A stretch of 64,000 nt of DNA from Rhizobium leguminosarum (GCF_004123835.1 NZ_MZMU01000019.1:1-64000); one strand, 5' to 3'. Counted from the first letter of the stretch, positions 1 to 8,648 are shown. The notes: generated by a model not told the origin, from the sequence alone. A program made the numbers and translations.

Positions 1-2
1 GC

Positions 3-122
3 CGACCTGGTGGTTATGGCGGGGTGGCTGCACCCGTTCCCTTTCCGAACACGGCCGTGAAACGCCCCTGCGCCCATGGTACTTCGTCTTAAGACGCGGG
101 AGAGTAGGTCGCTGCCAGGTCT
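3..122 (+). rRNA. rrf: 5S ribosomal RNA
   Basis: The segment begins gacctgg and ends ccaggtc (4-10 and 115-121), which pair to form the 5S terminal helix. It contains the usual 5S internal core around ccgttccc...gaacacggc. Its length of about 118 nt fits bacterial 5S rRNA. It sits directly upstream of tRNA-fMet, the normal alphaproteobacterial rRNA operon tail (16S-Ile-Ala-23S-5S-fMet), so the 23S gene should lie just outside the left window edge. Confidence 0.93.
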
Positions 123-188
123 GCAAAGCGCAACTTATATAAAACAATCTTCTCAGAACAAAACCAACGGCCCAAAGCCGAAACAAAG

Positions 189-214
189 GGCCGCTCACAA
201 AGCGGCCTTTCGTG
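189..214 (+). terminator. Stem-loop between 5S and tRNA-fMet
   Basis: GGCCGCT (189-195) pairs with AGCGGCC (201-207) over a 5-nt loop, followed by tttcgtgtt. This has the shape of an intrinsic terminator or processing hairpin after the 5S gene. Because tRNA-fMet follows, it may be partly read through or the tRNA may have its own promoter. Confidence 0.7.
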
Positions 215-251
215 TTATAATACTGCAGCAAATCCCAAGGATTTGCGCTGG

Positions 252-328
<77 letters not shown>

Positions 329-353
329 AATCTTCCAAATAGACAATACGCAA

Positions 354-378
354 AAAGCCCGCCTCGTGCGGGCTTTGT
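354..378 (+). terminator. Intrinsic terminator after tRNA-fMet
   Basis: AGCCCGC (356-362) and GCGGGCT (368-374) form a 7-bp GC-rich stem with a 5-nt loop, flanked by A-run and T-run. It ends the rRNA operon. The same hairpin, 23 nt identical, recurs at 20109-20131 as part of the direct repeat described separately. Confidence 0.88.
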
Positions 379-519
379 CGTATCTCGTAACGGGTCGAGG
401 AGCTAACGCCTCTTCAGGGGCCTGCAAGAAGGCGAAGCGCAGCGGGACAGAAAACAACAAATCCTGAAACCGCAACCAACGATACTTGCAAATTTACCCA
501 TGCAAGTCGCTTGACAGAA

Positions 520-553
520 AGCTCCTCGACATAACCGTCGAGGAGCTTTTTGC
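520..553 (+). terminator. Strong stem-loop with T-run
   Basis: AGCTCCTCGAC (520-530) and GTCGAGGAGCT (537-547) form an 11-bp perfect stem with a 6-nt loop, followed by four to five T. It can act on the plus strand, and also on the minus strand where an A-run converts to T. The same hairpin is in the right border (20253-20287). Confidence 0.8.
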
Positions 554-557
554 GTTT

Positions 558-886
558 CTGCTGGGTGTCCAGCTCCCCGGACGCCAGCTGACCTGCCACG
601 GAACTTTCATCCGGCAGCGATGAGAGCCTCGGCGGTTTTTGATACGCAAGATGGCGCGGTGCAACCGGCGGAAACGCGAAGCTTTCATCTTGCGCAGCGA
701 ACCACTCGTCTCAAAATGTCCTGAGCCCGGACACATCATAGCCAGCGACGACATAACTGCGACGGCATTGTATGAGGTGCGTCGCCGTTGTACCATGTAG
801 TCTGACAAGTGTGCGCAGTGCTCATTGTATAGCCGGAGCCAAAGTCCGGTCGCGCGCTTCAACCCGATGAATAAGTAGCCGGGATC
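558..886. other. Gene-poor interval before nuoH
   Basis: I see no credible gene here. On the minus strand the part at about 500-610 reads as a decayed C-terminus (LASGELDTQQ then KRKKLLD) matching the frameshifted remnant near 20.3 kb, so it is probably a leftover of the same border gene. The promoter of nuoH must lie here, but no clear -35/-10 pair or FixK/FNR-type box (TTGAT-N4-ATCAA) was found by eye. Confidence 0.5.
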
Positions 887-1888
887 ATGGAACTTATCGT
901 CGCCCTTGGCCTGATCGTCTTGAAGGTCGCGTTCCTGATTGCGATCCTGCTGTTGCTACCCTTGCCGCTAACCTGGCTGGAACGCAAGATCGCCGGGCAC
1001 ATGCAGCAGCGGATGGGGCCGATGCGCGTGGGATGGCACGGGCTGTTGCAGCCGGTGGCGGACGGAATCAAGCTCCTGACCAAAGAGGATCACATCCCGG
1101 CCGAGGCCGACCGGTTCCTGTTCAAACTTGCGCCAATCCTGGCGCTCGCCCCGCCCTTTGTGGTGTTCGTCGCGATCCCCTTCGGCGAAACTGTCTCGGT
1201 CCTCGGCCACGAGATCACGCTCTACGTCTCCAACATGAATGTGGCGCTCCTTTTCGTTTTCTCGGTGATCGGGATCGAGGTTTATGGCGTCATCTTCGGT
1301 GGCTGGGCCGCCAACAGTAAATACGCCGTCCTGGGCAGCCTCAGGACCTGCGCGCAGATGATCAGCTACGAGATCCCGATGGGGTTCGCGGTCATCGGCG
1401 TGGTCATGCTGGCGCAATCGATGAGCCTACTCGACATCGTGCGGGCACAAGCTGATGTCTGGAACATCGTCTATCAACCGGTCGGCTTCTTCGTGTTCTT
1501 CGTCGCTGGCCTCGCCGAAGCGCAGCGGATCCCCTTCGACTTGGCGGAAGCGGAAGGCGATCTGGGGGCCGGGTTCCATACCGAATACAGCGGTATCCGC
1601 TTTGCTTTCTTCATGGTCAGCGAATATGCCATCGTGCTGCTGGTGTCGGTCCTGGTGGTGATCCTGTTCTTCGGCGGCTGGAATGGAGTACTGATCCCCT
1701 TGCCACCGCTCCTGTGGTTTGTGCTCAAGGTCGCATTCTTCGTCTATGTGTTTATCTGGTTCCGCTTCACTTTCCCCCGCTACCGCTACGACCAATTGAT
1801 GGCGATCGGATGGAAAGTCTTGCTTCCTCTGTCGATGGCGAACATAATTATAACCGGTGTACTTTTGGGGGCCGTAGCGGCTCCGTAG
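887..1888 (+). CDS. nuoH: NADH-quinone oxidoreductase subunit H
   Basis: Membrane subunit of complex I that forms the quinone chamber joining the peripheral arm to the proton-pumping arm. The 333-residue length is normal. Diagnostic motifs are LERKIAGHMQQRMGP near residue 30, GLLQPVADGIKLLTKED near 60, and EAEGDLGAGFHTEYSGIRFA near 220, with about eight hydrophobic helices between them. The start ATG at 887 has only a weak ribosome site (ccggga). nuoI follows 10 nt after the stop. H and I are separated from the other subunits and transcribed towards them, which is unusual, since complex I genes normally run A to N in one direction. The flanking set marks this as the second-type (nuo2-like) operon. 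Confidence 0.95.
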   Translation: MELIVALGLIVLKVAFLIAILLLLPLPLTWLERKIAGHMQQRMGPMRVGWHGLLQPVADGIKLLTKEDHIPAEADRFLFKLAPILALAPPFVVFVAIPFGETVSVLGHEITLYVSNMNVALLFVFSVIGIEVYGVIFGGWAANSKYAVLGSLRTCAQMISYEIPMGFAVIGVVMLAQSMSLLDIVRAQADVWNIVYQPVGFFVFFVAGLAEAQRIPFDLAEAEGDLGAGFHTEYSGIRFAFFMVSEYAIVLLVSVLVVILFFGGWNGVLIPLPPLLWFVLKVAFFVYVFIWFRFTFPRYRYDQLMAIGWKVLLPLSMANIIITGVLLGAVAAP

Positions 1889-1898
1889 CGAGGCGGCG

Positions 1899-2465
1899 AT
1901 GTCGCGCGCGCAGGACAGAGTTGGAACATGGATTGGTTGGGCGTTCTTTGCCGATCTGGCGAGCGCCTTGGCCTTGACCTTCGGCTACATGTTCTCCAGA
2001 TCCGTGACCATGCAGTATCCGGACAAGGAAAAGTGGTTGCCCTACTCCCGCTATCGCGGGCATCACTTCCTGACGCGCGATGAAGAGGGCGAGATCAAGT
2101 GCGTGGCCTGCGAACTCTGCGCGCGGATCTGTCCCTGCGACTGCATCGAAGTCGTCCCGTACGAGGACGAGAAGGGCAACCGACACCCGGCGAAATTCGA
2201 GATCGACACAGCCCGCTGCCTGTTCTGCGGGCTGTGCGAGGACGCCTGCCCGGCGGACGCGATCGCGCTTGGCCAACAATACGAATTCTCGAGTTTTTCC
2301 TCAGCTGACCTGGTGATCGGGCGCGATGATCTGCTCGCCAAGCCGGGTAAGGCGGCAACCGGCGGCGGCGTGGTTGCCGCGCGCCTGAATGCGAAGAAGG
2401 ACGTACTTGTCGAGACGAAAGAGACGCAGGGCTACAACTGGTGGCGGAATATCCGGCGAACATGA
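1899..2465 (+). CDS. nuoI: NADH-quinone oxidoreductase subunit I (2 x 4Fe-4S)
   Basis: Ferredoxin-like subunit carrying the two tetranuclear clusters that pass electrons towards the terminal cluster in NuoB. The 188 residues hold two CxxCxxCxxxC motifs, C68/C71/C74/C78 and C107/C110/C113/C117. Two extra cysteines, C80 and C82, directly follow the first motif (CPCDCIEV), where family members usually have non-cysteine residues. The C-terminal ~65 residues are poorly conserved and charged. The start lies 10 nt after the nuoH stop, so the two are co-transcribed. The function call is secure; the meaning of the extra cysteines is unknown. Confidence 0.95.
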   Translation: MSRAQDRVGTWIGWAFFADLASALALTFGYMFSRSVTMQYPDKEKWLPYSRYRGHHFLTRDEEGEIKCVACELCARICPCDCIEVVPYEDEKGNRHPAKFEIDTARCLFCGLCEDACPADAIALGQQYEFSSFSSADLVIGRDDLLAKPGKAATGGGVVAARLNAKKDVLVETKETQGYNWWRNIRRT

Positions 2466-2510
2466 ACGCGCGCCAGCTGTCAAACCGAAGCGCTCGGAAA
2501 GGAGGCTCAG

Positions 2511-2951
2511 ATGTTTGTCGGTGAAATCATGAAAAACAAGGGTGTCGGTGTCATCGCAGTTGCTCCCGAGCAGACGATGATGGAGGTACTGCGGCTGTTT
2601 CGAGACAACAATATCGGCTTCGTCGTCGTCAGCCGATCGAACGGCAAATACCTCGGTACGCTGTCGGAGCGGGACTGCTGCAATGCGGTGGCGGAATACG
2701 GGGCCGAGGCGGCGGCAAAGCGGGTCGCGGACATCATGAACCGCAATGTGGCGACGTGTTCGACCCAGGATTTACTGCCCGTCGCGATGGGGATCATGAC
2801 CCAGCGGCGTACGCGCCATGTGCTGGTCACGGATGGAGGCGACGTTGTCGGCGTGGTCAGCATCGGCGACGTGGTTAAACACAGGCTCGACGAAGCGCAG
2901 CGCACGGAGCAGGATCTGCAGGATTACATATGCGGGACCAGGTATCACTGA
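2511..2951 (+). CDS. Two-CBS-domain protein in complex I cluster
   Basis: A 146-residue soluble protein made of a CBS pair: first repeat at about residues 5-65 (VGEIM...VAPEQTMMEVLRLFRDNNIGFVVV), second at about 72-130 (VADIMNRNVATC...GDVVGVVSIGDVVKHRL). CBS pairs typically bind adenine nucleotides (AMP, ATP, NADH) and act as energy sensors. A strong ribosome site, aaaggagg at 2498-2505, precedes ATG 2511. It lies 45 nt after nuoI and is probably in the nuoHI transcript. Its position suggests a role in setting complex I activity or assembly by adenylate level, but that is inference. No fused catalytic domain is present. It converges on nuoG with 75 bp between stops. Confidence 0.85.
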   Translation: MFVGEIMKNKGVGVIAVAPEQTMMEVLRLFRDNNIGFVVVSRSNGKYLGTLSERDCCNAVAEYGAEAAAKRVADIMNRNVATCSTQDLLPVAMGIMTQRRTRHVLVTDGGDVVGVVSIGDVVKHRLDEAQRTEQDLQDYICGTRYH

Positions 2952-3026
2952 CGTCGCCAACTCGATGTGAAGACGCTGGGGCGGGCAGCTTGCCGCGGAG
3001 CCTTGCGGTGCCCCGACCCCAAATCT

Positions 3027-5600
3027 TCAGACCCCACGCCAGATCCGGCCTGGGCGGTCGACCTCAAGAGTGGCATGCGCCTTCTGGACTTCCACCGCGC
3101 ATGGATATTCGCCCCGCCGCAGCAGGCTGTTGAGACGCAAGGCTCTATAGTTCTCCGGAACGACGACGAGGCCCTTGGGAAACCGCCTGTCGACCTTGAG
3201 CTGCGCCGTCAGTTCGCCCTGGCCGGAACGCACGATTACCTGATCGCCATCCGAAAGGCCAAGCTCCGCGGTATCCTGCGCGCTCATCGCGACATAGGGA
3301 TCGTTGGCGACCGTGTTCAGGATGTCCGACCGTTCGGAAAGATATCCGTTGTGGAACAGGCAGTCTCCGGTGATTAGCATGAGCCGGTCGGCTGCTTTCG
3401 GGGAAGGCGGCGCTGCATAGAACGCACCAGCCGGTGGCGTCGGAACCGCCGTGGTGAATGCGCCGTTGGCGCCAAGCCCGTCCTGCATCAACCCCTGATA
3501 GGCCGGAACCAGCCGGGCAATCTCGTTAAAAATTTCGGCTTGCGTCGATGGCCGCAGCGACTGGTTGCGGAGTGCGACGACGAAGTCGAAGATCGTCAGA
3601 TTGCCTCGCGCTTCGAAGGCGGGTTCACGGAATTTGCGGACCATCTGGGTCCGGCCCTCGTTGTTGGTGAAGGTGCCGGGTTCCTCGCCGTAACCCGCCG
3701 CAGGCAGGACGACCTCGGCCAGGCCGGCGGTATCCGTGAGGAAGGCGTCCTGCACGATCAGGAGATCGGCGGCACCCAGCGCCCGTGACACGAAATCCCT
3801 GTCGGGATAGCTGATCAGGGGGTCGGTTCCGGCAATGTAGAGCGCACCCATCCGCCCGCCAACGCAGAGTTCCAGCATGGCATCGAGATCCGCACCGGGT
3901 TCAGACGGGATTTCGGTGCCCCAATTCCGTGCAAGCATTGTGCGCGCCGCATCATCGGTGACTGCCTGCAGCCCCGGCAGAGCCGCCGGCAGTACTCCCA
4001 TGTCCCAGGCGCCCATCTGGTTGGCACGGTCAAAGAGAAACTGCATCGCCAGGCGTTTGCCGAGCAGGCGGAGAACGTTGAGCAGGTTGCTGATTTGTTG
4101 CAGCGTCGCGCGCGCTTCGGGTGATCTCAGGAGATCGACGCTGACCAGCACGGTGACGCTGTGGCCTTCGTTGAGCGCGGTGGCCAGGCGATGCGGCTCG
4201 TCGCTGCCGGTGTCCCCCGCCGCCTTGCCGATTGTCGCGCCCGCAAAAGCGTCGCCCGGCAAGGTCTGGCCGGCCGCCGCCATGAGCTCGGCTACCACCG
4301 CCGCAAGGCTCGCCGCTTCTCCACCCGGGGCCACGCGAACCACCACCCGGGCATCGGCGTCCAGACGTGATGGCCGCGCTGAGAGCATGAGCAACCTGGT
4401 CTGCCGCCGCCGCGCACCGTCCCGCAACAGATATTCGGTGACCGGGTTTTCCTCGGTCACGTTGCCACCGACGACAAGTACACAGTCGTTGCCGATCACG
4501 TCCTCCAGCGGTGCGCGGCTGTAAAAGCCTGCCACCAACGGAGCGAGCGCATCGAAGGGCGTGGACCAGCGCGACGAGCAGTCAATATTGTTTGTGCGGA
4601 ACACCGTCCGCATCATTTTCTGGAACTGATAAAGCACCTCGTTGGGCAGACGCGGCGAGGTCAGCCCGCCAGCAGCCATGTTCTCGACGGCCGACAGCCG
4701 CCGGCGCAGATAGTCCCCCGCTTCGTCCCAGGAAACCGGAACCAGGGCGCCATCCTGACGGATCATTGGCCGCGTGATCCGGTCCCGGCTTGCGACGAAA
4801 TCGAGGCCGAAGCGTCCTCGCACGCAGAGCGTTTCGCGGTTGACCCCATGCTCCACTTTCGAGCGCACCCGCATGAACTCTCCCTTGCGCGTGCCGACCG
4901 TCAGCTGGCAGCCGGTGCCGCAGTGCGGGCAGACCGTGTCAGTCTCGGTGAGATCCCAGGGGCGCGCCTTGTAGCGGTAGGGGAAGCTCATCAGCGCGCC
5001 GACCGGGCAGACCTCGACGCAATTGCCGCACTGGTCGCAACTCGCCAGACTGCCCTCGAAGCCGGTGATGGCGGTGTCCATGCCTTTTTCGACGGTGCCC
5101 AGCGCCACCGCGCCGACGACCTCCTCACACATCCGGACGCAGCGCTGGCACTGGATGCAGCGGTTGACGTTCATGATGATGACCGGGCTTAGACGAATGT
5201 CCTCGGAGTGGAACACACGTTTGTCATCGCGGAATTGGCTTTCGCGGGGCCCGTAGGCCATTACCATGTCCTGAAGCTCGCATTCGCCGCCCTTGTCGCA
5301 GATCGGGCAGTCGAGGGGGTGATTGGCGAGCAGCATGTCGAGCATGGAAGAGCGCGTTTCCTCGATCAGAGGCGTGTTCGTCCGCACGACCATGCCATCG
5401 GTGACCGCAGTGGCGCAGGACGGCTGCAGCCGGCGCAGGCCCTCGATCTCCACCAGACACATGCGGCAGGAGGCCAGCGGCGGCAGGCGCTTCATATAGC
5501 AGAAGGTCGGGATGTCGATGCCCAAACGCAGGGCGGACTGCAACACCGTCGAGCCAGCCTCAACTTCCAGCGTTTGTCCATCGATCGTGACTTTAAGCAT
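3027..5600 (-). CDS. nuoG: NADH-quinone oxidoreductase subunit G
   Basis: Largest peripheral-arm subunit, carrying the iron-sulfur chain from NADH. The start chosen is ATG 5600 (SD GAGGAA); an upstream in-frame extension to 5627 is not needed. That gives 857 residues, clearly longer than the ~690 usual for the alphaproteobacterial housekeeping NuoG. Order: 2Fe-2S ferredoxin (C34, C45, C48, C62), the H94-x3-C98-xx-C101-x5-C107 cluster, 4Fe-4S motifs CIQCQRCVRMC and CDQCGNCVEVC, CPHCGTGC for the further N-module cluster, then a molybdopterin-oxidoreductase-like body and a C-terminal beta-barrel domain like formate dehydrogenase or nitrate reductase. It is last in the A-G run, 33 nt after nuoF. 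Confidence 0.93.
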   Translation of the reverse strand: MLKVTIDGQTLEVEAGSTVLQSALRLGIDIPTFCYMKRLPPLASCRMCLVEIEGLRRLQPSCATAVTDGMVVRTNTPLIEETRSSMLDMLLANHPLDCPICDKGGECELQDMVMAYGPRESQFRDDKRVFHSEDIRLSPVIIMNVNRCIQCQRCVRMCEEVVGAVALGTVEKGMDTAITGFEGSLASCDQCGNCVEVCPVGALMSFPYRYKARPWDLTETDTVCPHCGTGCQLTVGTRKGEFMRVRSKVEHGVNRETLCVRGRFGLDFVASRDRITRPMIRQDGALVPVSWDEAGDYLRRRLSAVENMAAGGLTSPRLPNEVLYQFQKMMRTVFRTNNIDCSSRWSTPFDALAPLVAGFYSRAPLEDVIGNDCVLVVGGNVTEENPVTEYLLRDGARRRQTRLLMLSARPSRLDADARVVVRVAPGGEAASLAAVVAELMAAAGQTLPGDAFAGATIGKAAGDTGSDEPHRLATALNEGHSVTVLVSVDLLRSPEARATLQQISNLLNVLRLLGKRLAMQFLFDRANQMGAWDMGVLPAALPGLQAVTDDAARTMLARNWGTEIPSEPGADLDAMLELCVGGRMGALYIAGTDPLISYPDRDFVSRALGAADLLIVQDAFLTDTAGLAEVVLPAAGYGEEPGTFTNNEGRTQMVRKFREPAFEARGNLTIFDFVVALRNQSLRPSTQAEIFNEIARLVPAYQGLMQDGLGANGAFTTAVPTPPAGAFYAAPPSPKAADRLMLITGDCLFHNGYLSERSDILNTVANDPYVAMSAQDTAELGLSDGDQVIVRSGQGELTAQLKVDRRFPKGLVVVPENYRALRLNSLLRRGEYPCAVEVQKAHATLEVDRPGRIWRGV

Positions 5601-5633
5601 GGTTTCCTCACAACCCTGATCCAGCACACTCCT

Positions 5634-6899
5634 TCAGTGAAACGGGCACTTCCGCTCCTCGACATGGGCGACGAATTCATCTCGGAAATGCGCGAGTGCT
5701 GCCCGCAATCCCATCGCTGCACCGTCACCCAAGGCACAAAACGTATTGCCGAAAATGCCCTTGCAGAGCATCTCCAGCTGCTCCAGATCGCCGGGTGCGC
5801 CATCGCCGCCTTCAACCCGGCGCAGGACCTTCACGACCCAGTTCAATCCTTCCCGGCAGGGCGTGCACTTGCCGCAGGACTCGTGGTGGAAGAACTCGAT
5901 GATCCTGGTGGCGACCTTGACCATGCAGGTGCTATCGTCGATCACGATAACGCCAGCCGAACCGAGCATCGAGCCGGCGGCAGCCAGCGAGTCAAAATCC
6001 ATCCTCACGTCCAGCCCGTGCTCAGGGATGACCGGCGCAGAGACCCCGCCCGGGATCACCGCCTTGATCTTGCGTCCCGGCAAGGCCCCGCCGGCATGTT
6101 CCTCGACCAGCGCGCGCAGTGGTATGCCCATCGGCAACTCGTAGAGGCCGGGTTTGCGCACCTGCCCACTGAGGCAGTAGAGCTTCGGGCCGGGGCTCTT
6201 GTCTGGGCCGATGCCGCGGAACCAGTCCGCGCCCCGCGCCACGATATGCGGCACGCAGGCCAGCGTCTCGACATTGTTGATCACAGTCGGGCTGGCGTAG
6301 AGCCCGGCCACGGCCGGAAACGGCGGCTTCAATCGCGGCTGCGCCCGCTTGCCCTCGAGCGACTCGAGCATCGCAGTCTCCTCGCCGCAGATATAGGCGC
6401 CTGCGCCGCAGTGGATGTGGACGGCGAAATCGAAATTCGAGCCCAGGATGCCCGTTCCCAAATAGCCCTTTTCATGAGCCTCGGCGATCGCCTGCTCCAG
6501 GCGTCGGATCGCCGTCACATATTCTCCGCGGATGTAGACATAGGCGGTTTTAGCCCCAATCGCGTAGGCACTGACCGCCAGCCCCTCGACGAGCTGATGC
6601 GGGTCGCGCTCCATGATGATGCGGTCCTTGAAGGTGCCTGGCTCGCCCTCGTCGGCGTTGCAGCAAAGATATTTCGGCTTGTCGCCCTGCTTCGGCACGA
6701 AACTCCATTTCATGCCCGTGGGGAATCCGGCACCGCCGCGACCGCGCAGGTTGGACTGTTTGACGAGGTTAACGACCTCGTCAGGCGTGGATTCGCGCAG
6801 CACCTTGGCCAGGGCCTGGTATCCGCCGCCGGCCTCGTAGGTCGACAGCAAATGACCGTCCGGCACGTCGACATTCTTGAGAAGAACCGGTTCGAACAT
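5634..6899 (-). CDS. nuoF: NADH-quinone oxidoreductase subunit F (FMN, NADH site)
   Basis: The 421-residue flavoprotein oxidises NADH and passes electrons to the N3 cluster. The nucleotide and flavin loops are visible: GRGGAGFPTGMKWSF near residue 54 and GAYICGEETAMLESLEGKR near 168. The 4Fe-4S ligands are C342, C345, C348 (SCGKCTPC) and C388 (TFCALGD). The start at 6899 has a GGAGAG ribosome site lying inside the nuoE stop region; nuoE ends 4 nt upstream. Every expected catalytic motif is present, so NADH rather than another donor is the likely substrate. Confidence 0.96.
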   Translation of the reverse strand: MFEPVLLKNVDVPDGHLLSTYEAGGGYQALAKVLRESTPDEVVNLVKQSNLRGRGGAGFPTGMKWSFVPKQGDKPKYLCCNADEGEPGTFKDRIIMERDPHQLVEGLAVSAYAIGAKTAYVYIRGEYVTAIRRLEQAIAEAHEKGYLGTGILGSNFDFAVHIHCGAGAYICGEETAMLESLEGKRAQPRLKPPFPAVAGLYASPTVINNVETLACVPHIVARGADWFRGIGPDKSPGPKLYCLSGQVRKPGLYELPMGIPLRALVEEHAGGALPGRKIKAVIPGGVSAPVIPEHGLDVRMDFDSLAAAGSMLGSAGVIVIDDSTCMVKVATRIIEFFHHESCGKCTPCREGLNWVVKVLRRVEGGDGAPGDLEQLEMLCKGIFGNTFCALGDGAAMGLRAALAHFRDEFVAHVEERKCPFH

Positions 6900-6903
6900 G
6901 ACG

Positions 6904-7425
6904 CTACTCTCCCGGCGATGGCGCAGAGGCGTGCTCGACGCCCGCGACCCGCCCCGCCATAGCCCGCAGGCTGTCCAAAAGTGCGTTTATCCGCGCGATA
7001 TCAAGGGTGCCGTGGTAATCATCGCCGACCTGCATCACCGGAGCCATCTCGCAGGCGCCGAGGCACTCAACGGTGGAAAGCGTGAACAGCCCGTCCGGGG
7101 TGGTGTCGCCCTTCTTGATCCCCAGCACCGTTTCCAGATGCTTCAGCAGGTCCTCGGCTCCGCACAGCATGCAGGAAACATTGTCACAGAGCTGCAGGTA
7201 GAACATGCCCACCGGCTCGGTATGGAAGAGTGTGTAGAAGGTCGCCAACTCGTAGACCCAGATCCGCTCGACTCCGAGAATGTCGGCGACCTCTTCCAGC
7301 ACCGGGCCAGGCAGATGGCCATGCTCCCTCTGCGCGATCAGAAGTGCGGGCATGATCGCAGAGCGCTGGTCGGGATACCGCGCCGCTGCCTCCTTTATCT
7401 TTTCGTGCATGGTCATCGCATTCAA
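6904..7425 (-). CDS. nuoE: NADH-quinone oxidoreductase subunit E (2Fe-2S)
   Basis: Thioredoxin-fold subunit of the NADH dehydrogenase module, 173 residues. The 2Fe-2S ligands follow the family pattern: C80 and C85 (CDNVSC), then C121 and C125 (CLGAC). The N-terminal helical part (HEKIKEAAARYPDQRSAIMP) matches the family. It lies 7 nt after nuoD and 4 nt before nuoF. In-frame ATGs at 7416 and 7410 are possible alternative starts. Confidence 0.95.
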   Translation of the reverse strand: MNAMTMHEKIKEAAARYPDQRSAIMPALLIAQREHGHLPGPVLEEVADILGVERIWVYELATFYTLFHTEPVGMFYLQLCDNVSCMLCGAEDLLKHLETVLGIKKGDTTPDGLFTLSTVECLGACEMAPVMQVGDDYHGTLDIARINALLDSLRAMAGRVAGVEHASAPSPGE

Positions 7426-7432
7426 ATCCCTG

Positions 7433-8647
7433 CTACTTGTCCACCTCCGCCATCACGGGGTCGAGGCTGCCGAGCACGGCGATCATGTCCGCCAGGTAGC
7501 GGGCACTGGTCACCCCGAACAGTCCCTGAAGGTTGACGAACGAGGGGGCCCGCACCTTCATGCGGAACGGCTTTGGCGACCCATCGCTGATAATATAGAA
7601 GCCAAGCTCGCCCTTTGGCGCCTCGATCGCAGAATAGACCTCACCCTTCGGCACCTTGAAGCCATAGGCCGACAGGTCGAAATGCTGGATCAGTGCTTCC
7701 ATCGAGCAATGCACCTTGTCCTTGTCCACCGGGAAGGCGATCGTCGGCATGTCGATCTGGAACGGCCCCTCGGGCATCTGGTCGAGACATTGCTCGATGA
7801 TCCGCACGCTCTCGCGCATCTCTTCGACCCGGCATTGCCAGCGCGCGTAGCAATCGCCCTCGTCGCGGGTGATGACGTTAAAGTCGAGCCGGTCATAGAT
7901 CTCATAGGGCTCGTCGCGACGGATGTCCCAGTCGACGCCCGAAGCTCGCAGGTTCGGACCGCTCAGGCCAAGATCGATGGCGTCCTCGGCGGAAATCACG
8001 CCGATCCCCTGCGTGCGCTTCAGGAACACCCGGTTGTTTTCGAGCAACCGCTCATAGTCGCGGATCCGGTTCGGGAAGATGTCGCAGAACTCCCTGATCT
8101 TGGGAAGGAACCCATCAGGCAGGTCTTCACGCACCCCACCGACCCTGCAGAAGGACGTGTGCATGCGCGCTCCGCTGATCATTTCCAGGAGGTCCATGAT
8201 CATTTCGCGCTCCCGCATGGCGTAAAGCAAGGCGGTCATGGCGCCGAGGTCCATCGGCAGCGCACCGGTGATCAGGACATGGCCGGAGATCCGTGCCAGC
8301 TCGGCCATCAGCACGCGGATATACTGCGCCCGGATGGGTGCTTCTATGCCGAGGAGTTTCTCCACCGCCAGCGCGAAGGCCAGGTTGTTCGACGGTGGAC
8401 AGAGGTAGTCGAGCCGGTCGGTGAGCGGAAAAATCTGCGTGTAGGTGAAGCTCTCCGCCAGTTTTTCAGTGCCGCGATGGAGATAGCCGATGTGTGGATC
8501 CACGCGCTTGACGTACTCGCCGTCCAGTTCCAGGACGAGCCGAAGAACCCCATGCGTACTGGGGTGCTGGGGGCCGAGATTGAGAAGCACCTCCTTGGTG
8601 TCGAGCGCTTCGCCTTGCGGCCTGCTCAGTTCCGTGACTTCGGTCAT
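7433..8647 (-). CDS. nuoD: NADH-quinone oxidoreductase subunit D
   Basis: The 49-kDa-type subunit that, with NuoB, forms the quinone reduction site. It is 404 residues when started at ATG 8647, one nucleotide after the nuoC stop; the longer frame to 8731 overlaps nuoC and is rejected. Family motifs: GPQHPSTHGVLR (quinone-site His-Thr-His loop), GYLHRGTEKLAE, VGGVREDLPDG, and the C-terminal RMKVRAPSFVNLQGL. NuoC and NuoD are separate genes here, as is normal in alphaproteobacteria. Confidence 0.95.
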   Translation of the reverse strand: MTEVTELSRPQGEALDTKEVLLNLGPQHPSTHGVLRLVLELDGEYVKRVDPHIGYLHRGTEKLAESFTYTQIFPLTDRLDYLCPPSNNLAFALAVEKLLGIEAPIRAQYIRVLMAELARISGHVLITGALPMDLGAMTALLYAMREREMIMDLLEMISGARMHTSFCRVGGVREDLPDGFLPKIREFCDIFPNRIRDYERLLENNRVFLKRTQGIGVISAEDAIDLGLSGPNLRASGVDWDIRRDEPYEIYDRLDFNVITRDEGDCYARWQCRVEEMRESVRIIEQCLDQMPEGPFQIDMPTIAFPVDKDKVHCSMEALIQHFDLSAYGFKVPKGEVYSAIEAPKGELGFYIISDGSPKPFRMKVRAPSFVNLQGLFGVTSARYLADMIAVLGSLDPVMAEVDK

Positions 8648-8648
8648 T

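Larger units (their letters stand above)
354..557. repeat. Left border repeat of presumed island
   Basis: Blocks occur in the same order here and at 20109-20292: (1) the terminator hairpin, 23 nt identical (354-376); (2) gggtcgagg (392-400); (3) a tRNA-3'-end-like block at 450-478 that is 20/21 identical in its first part and ends gcaacca; (4) a second hairpin whose right arm and tail (537-557) are 21 nt identical to 20272-20292. Block 3 mimics the T-arm-to-CCA part of tRNA-fMet. I infer a duplicated integration border. Confidence 0.7.

Noticed and set aside
5208-6962. A 584-codon open frame on the plus strand
   Set aside because: It lies entirely opposite nuoF and the start of nuoG, which have complete motifs. 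It is Arg/Ala/Asp/His-rich and without any recognisable domain; such antisense frames are common in GC-rich DNA.
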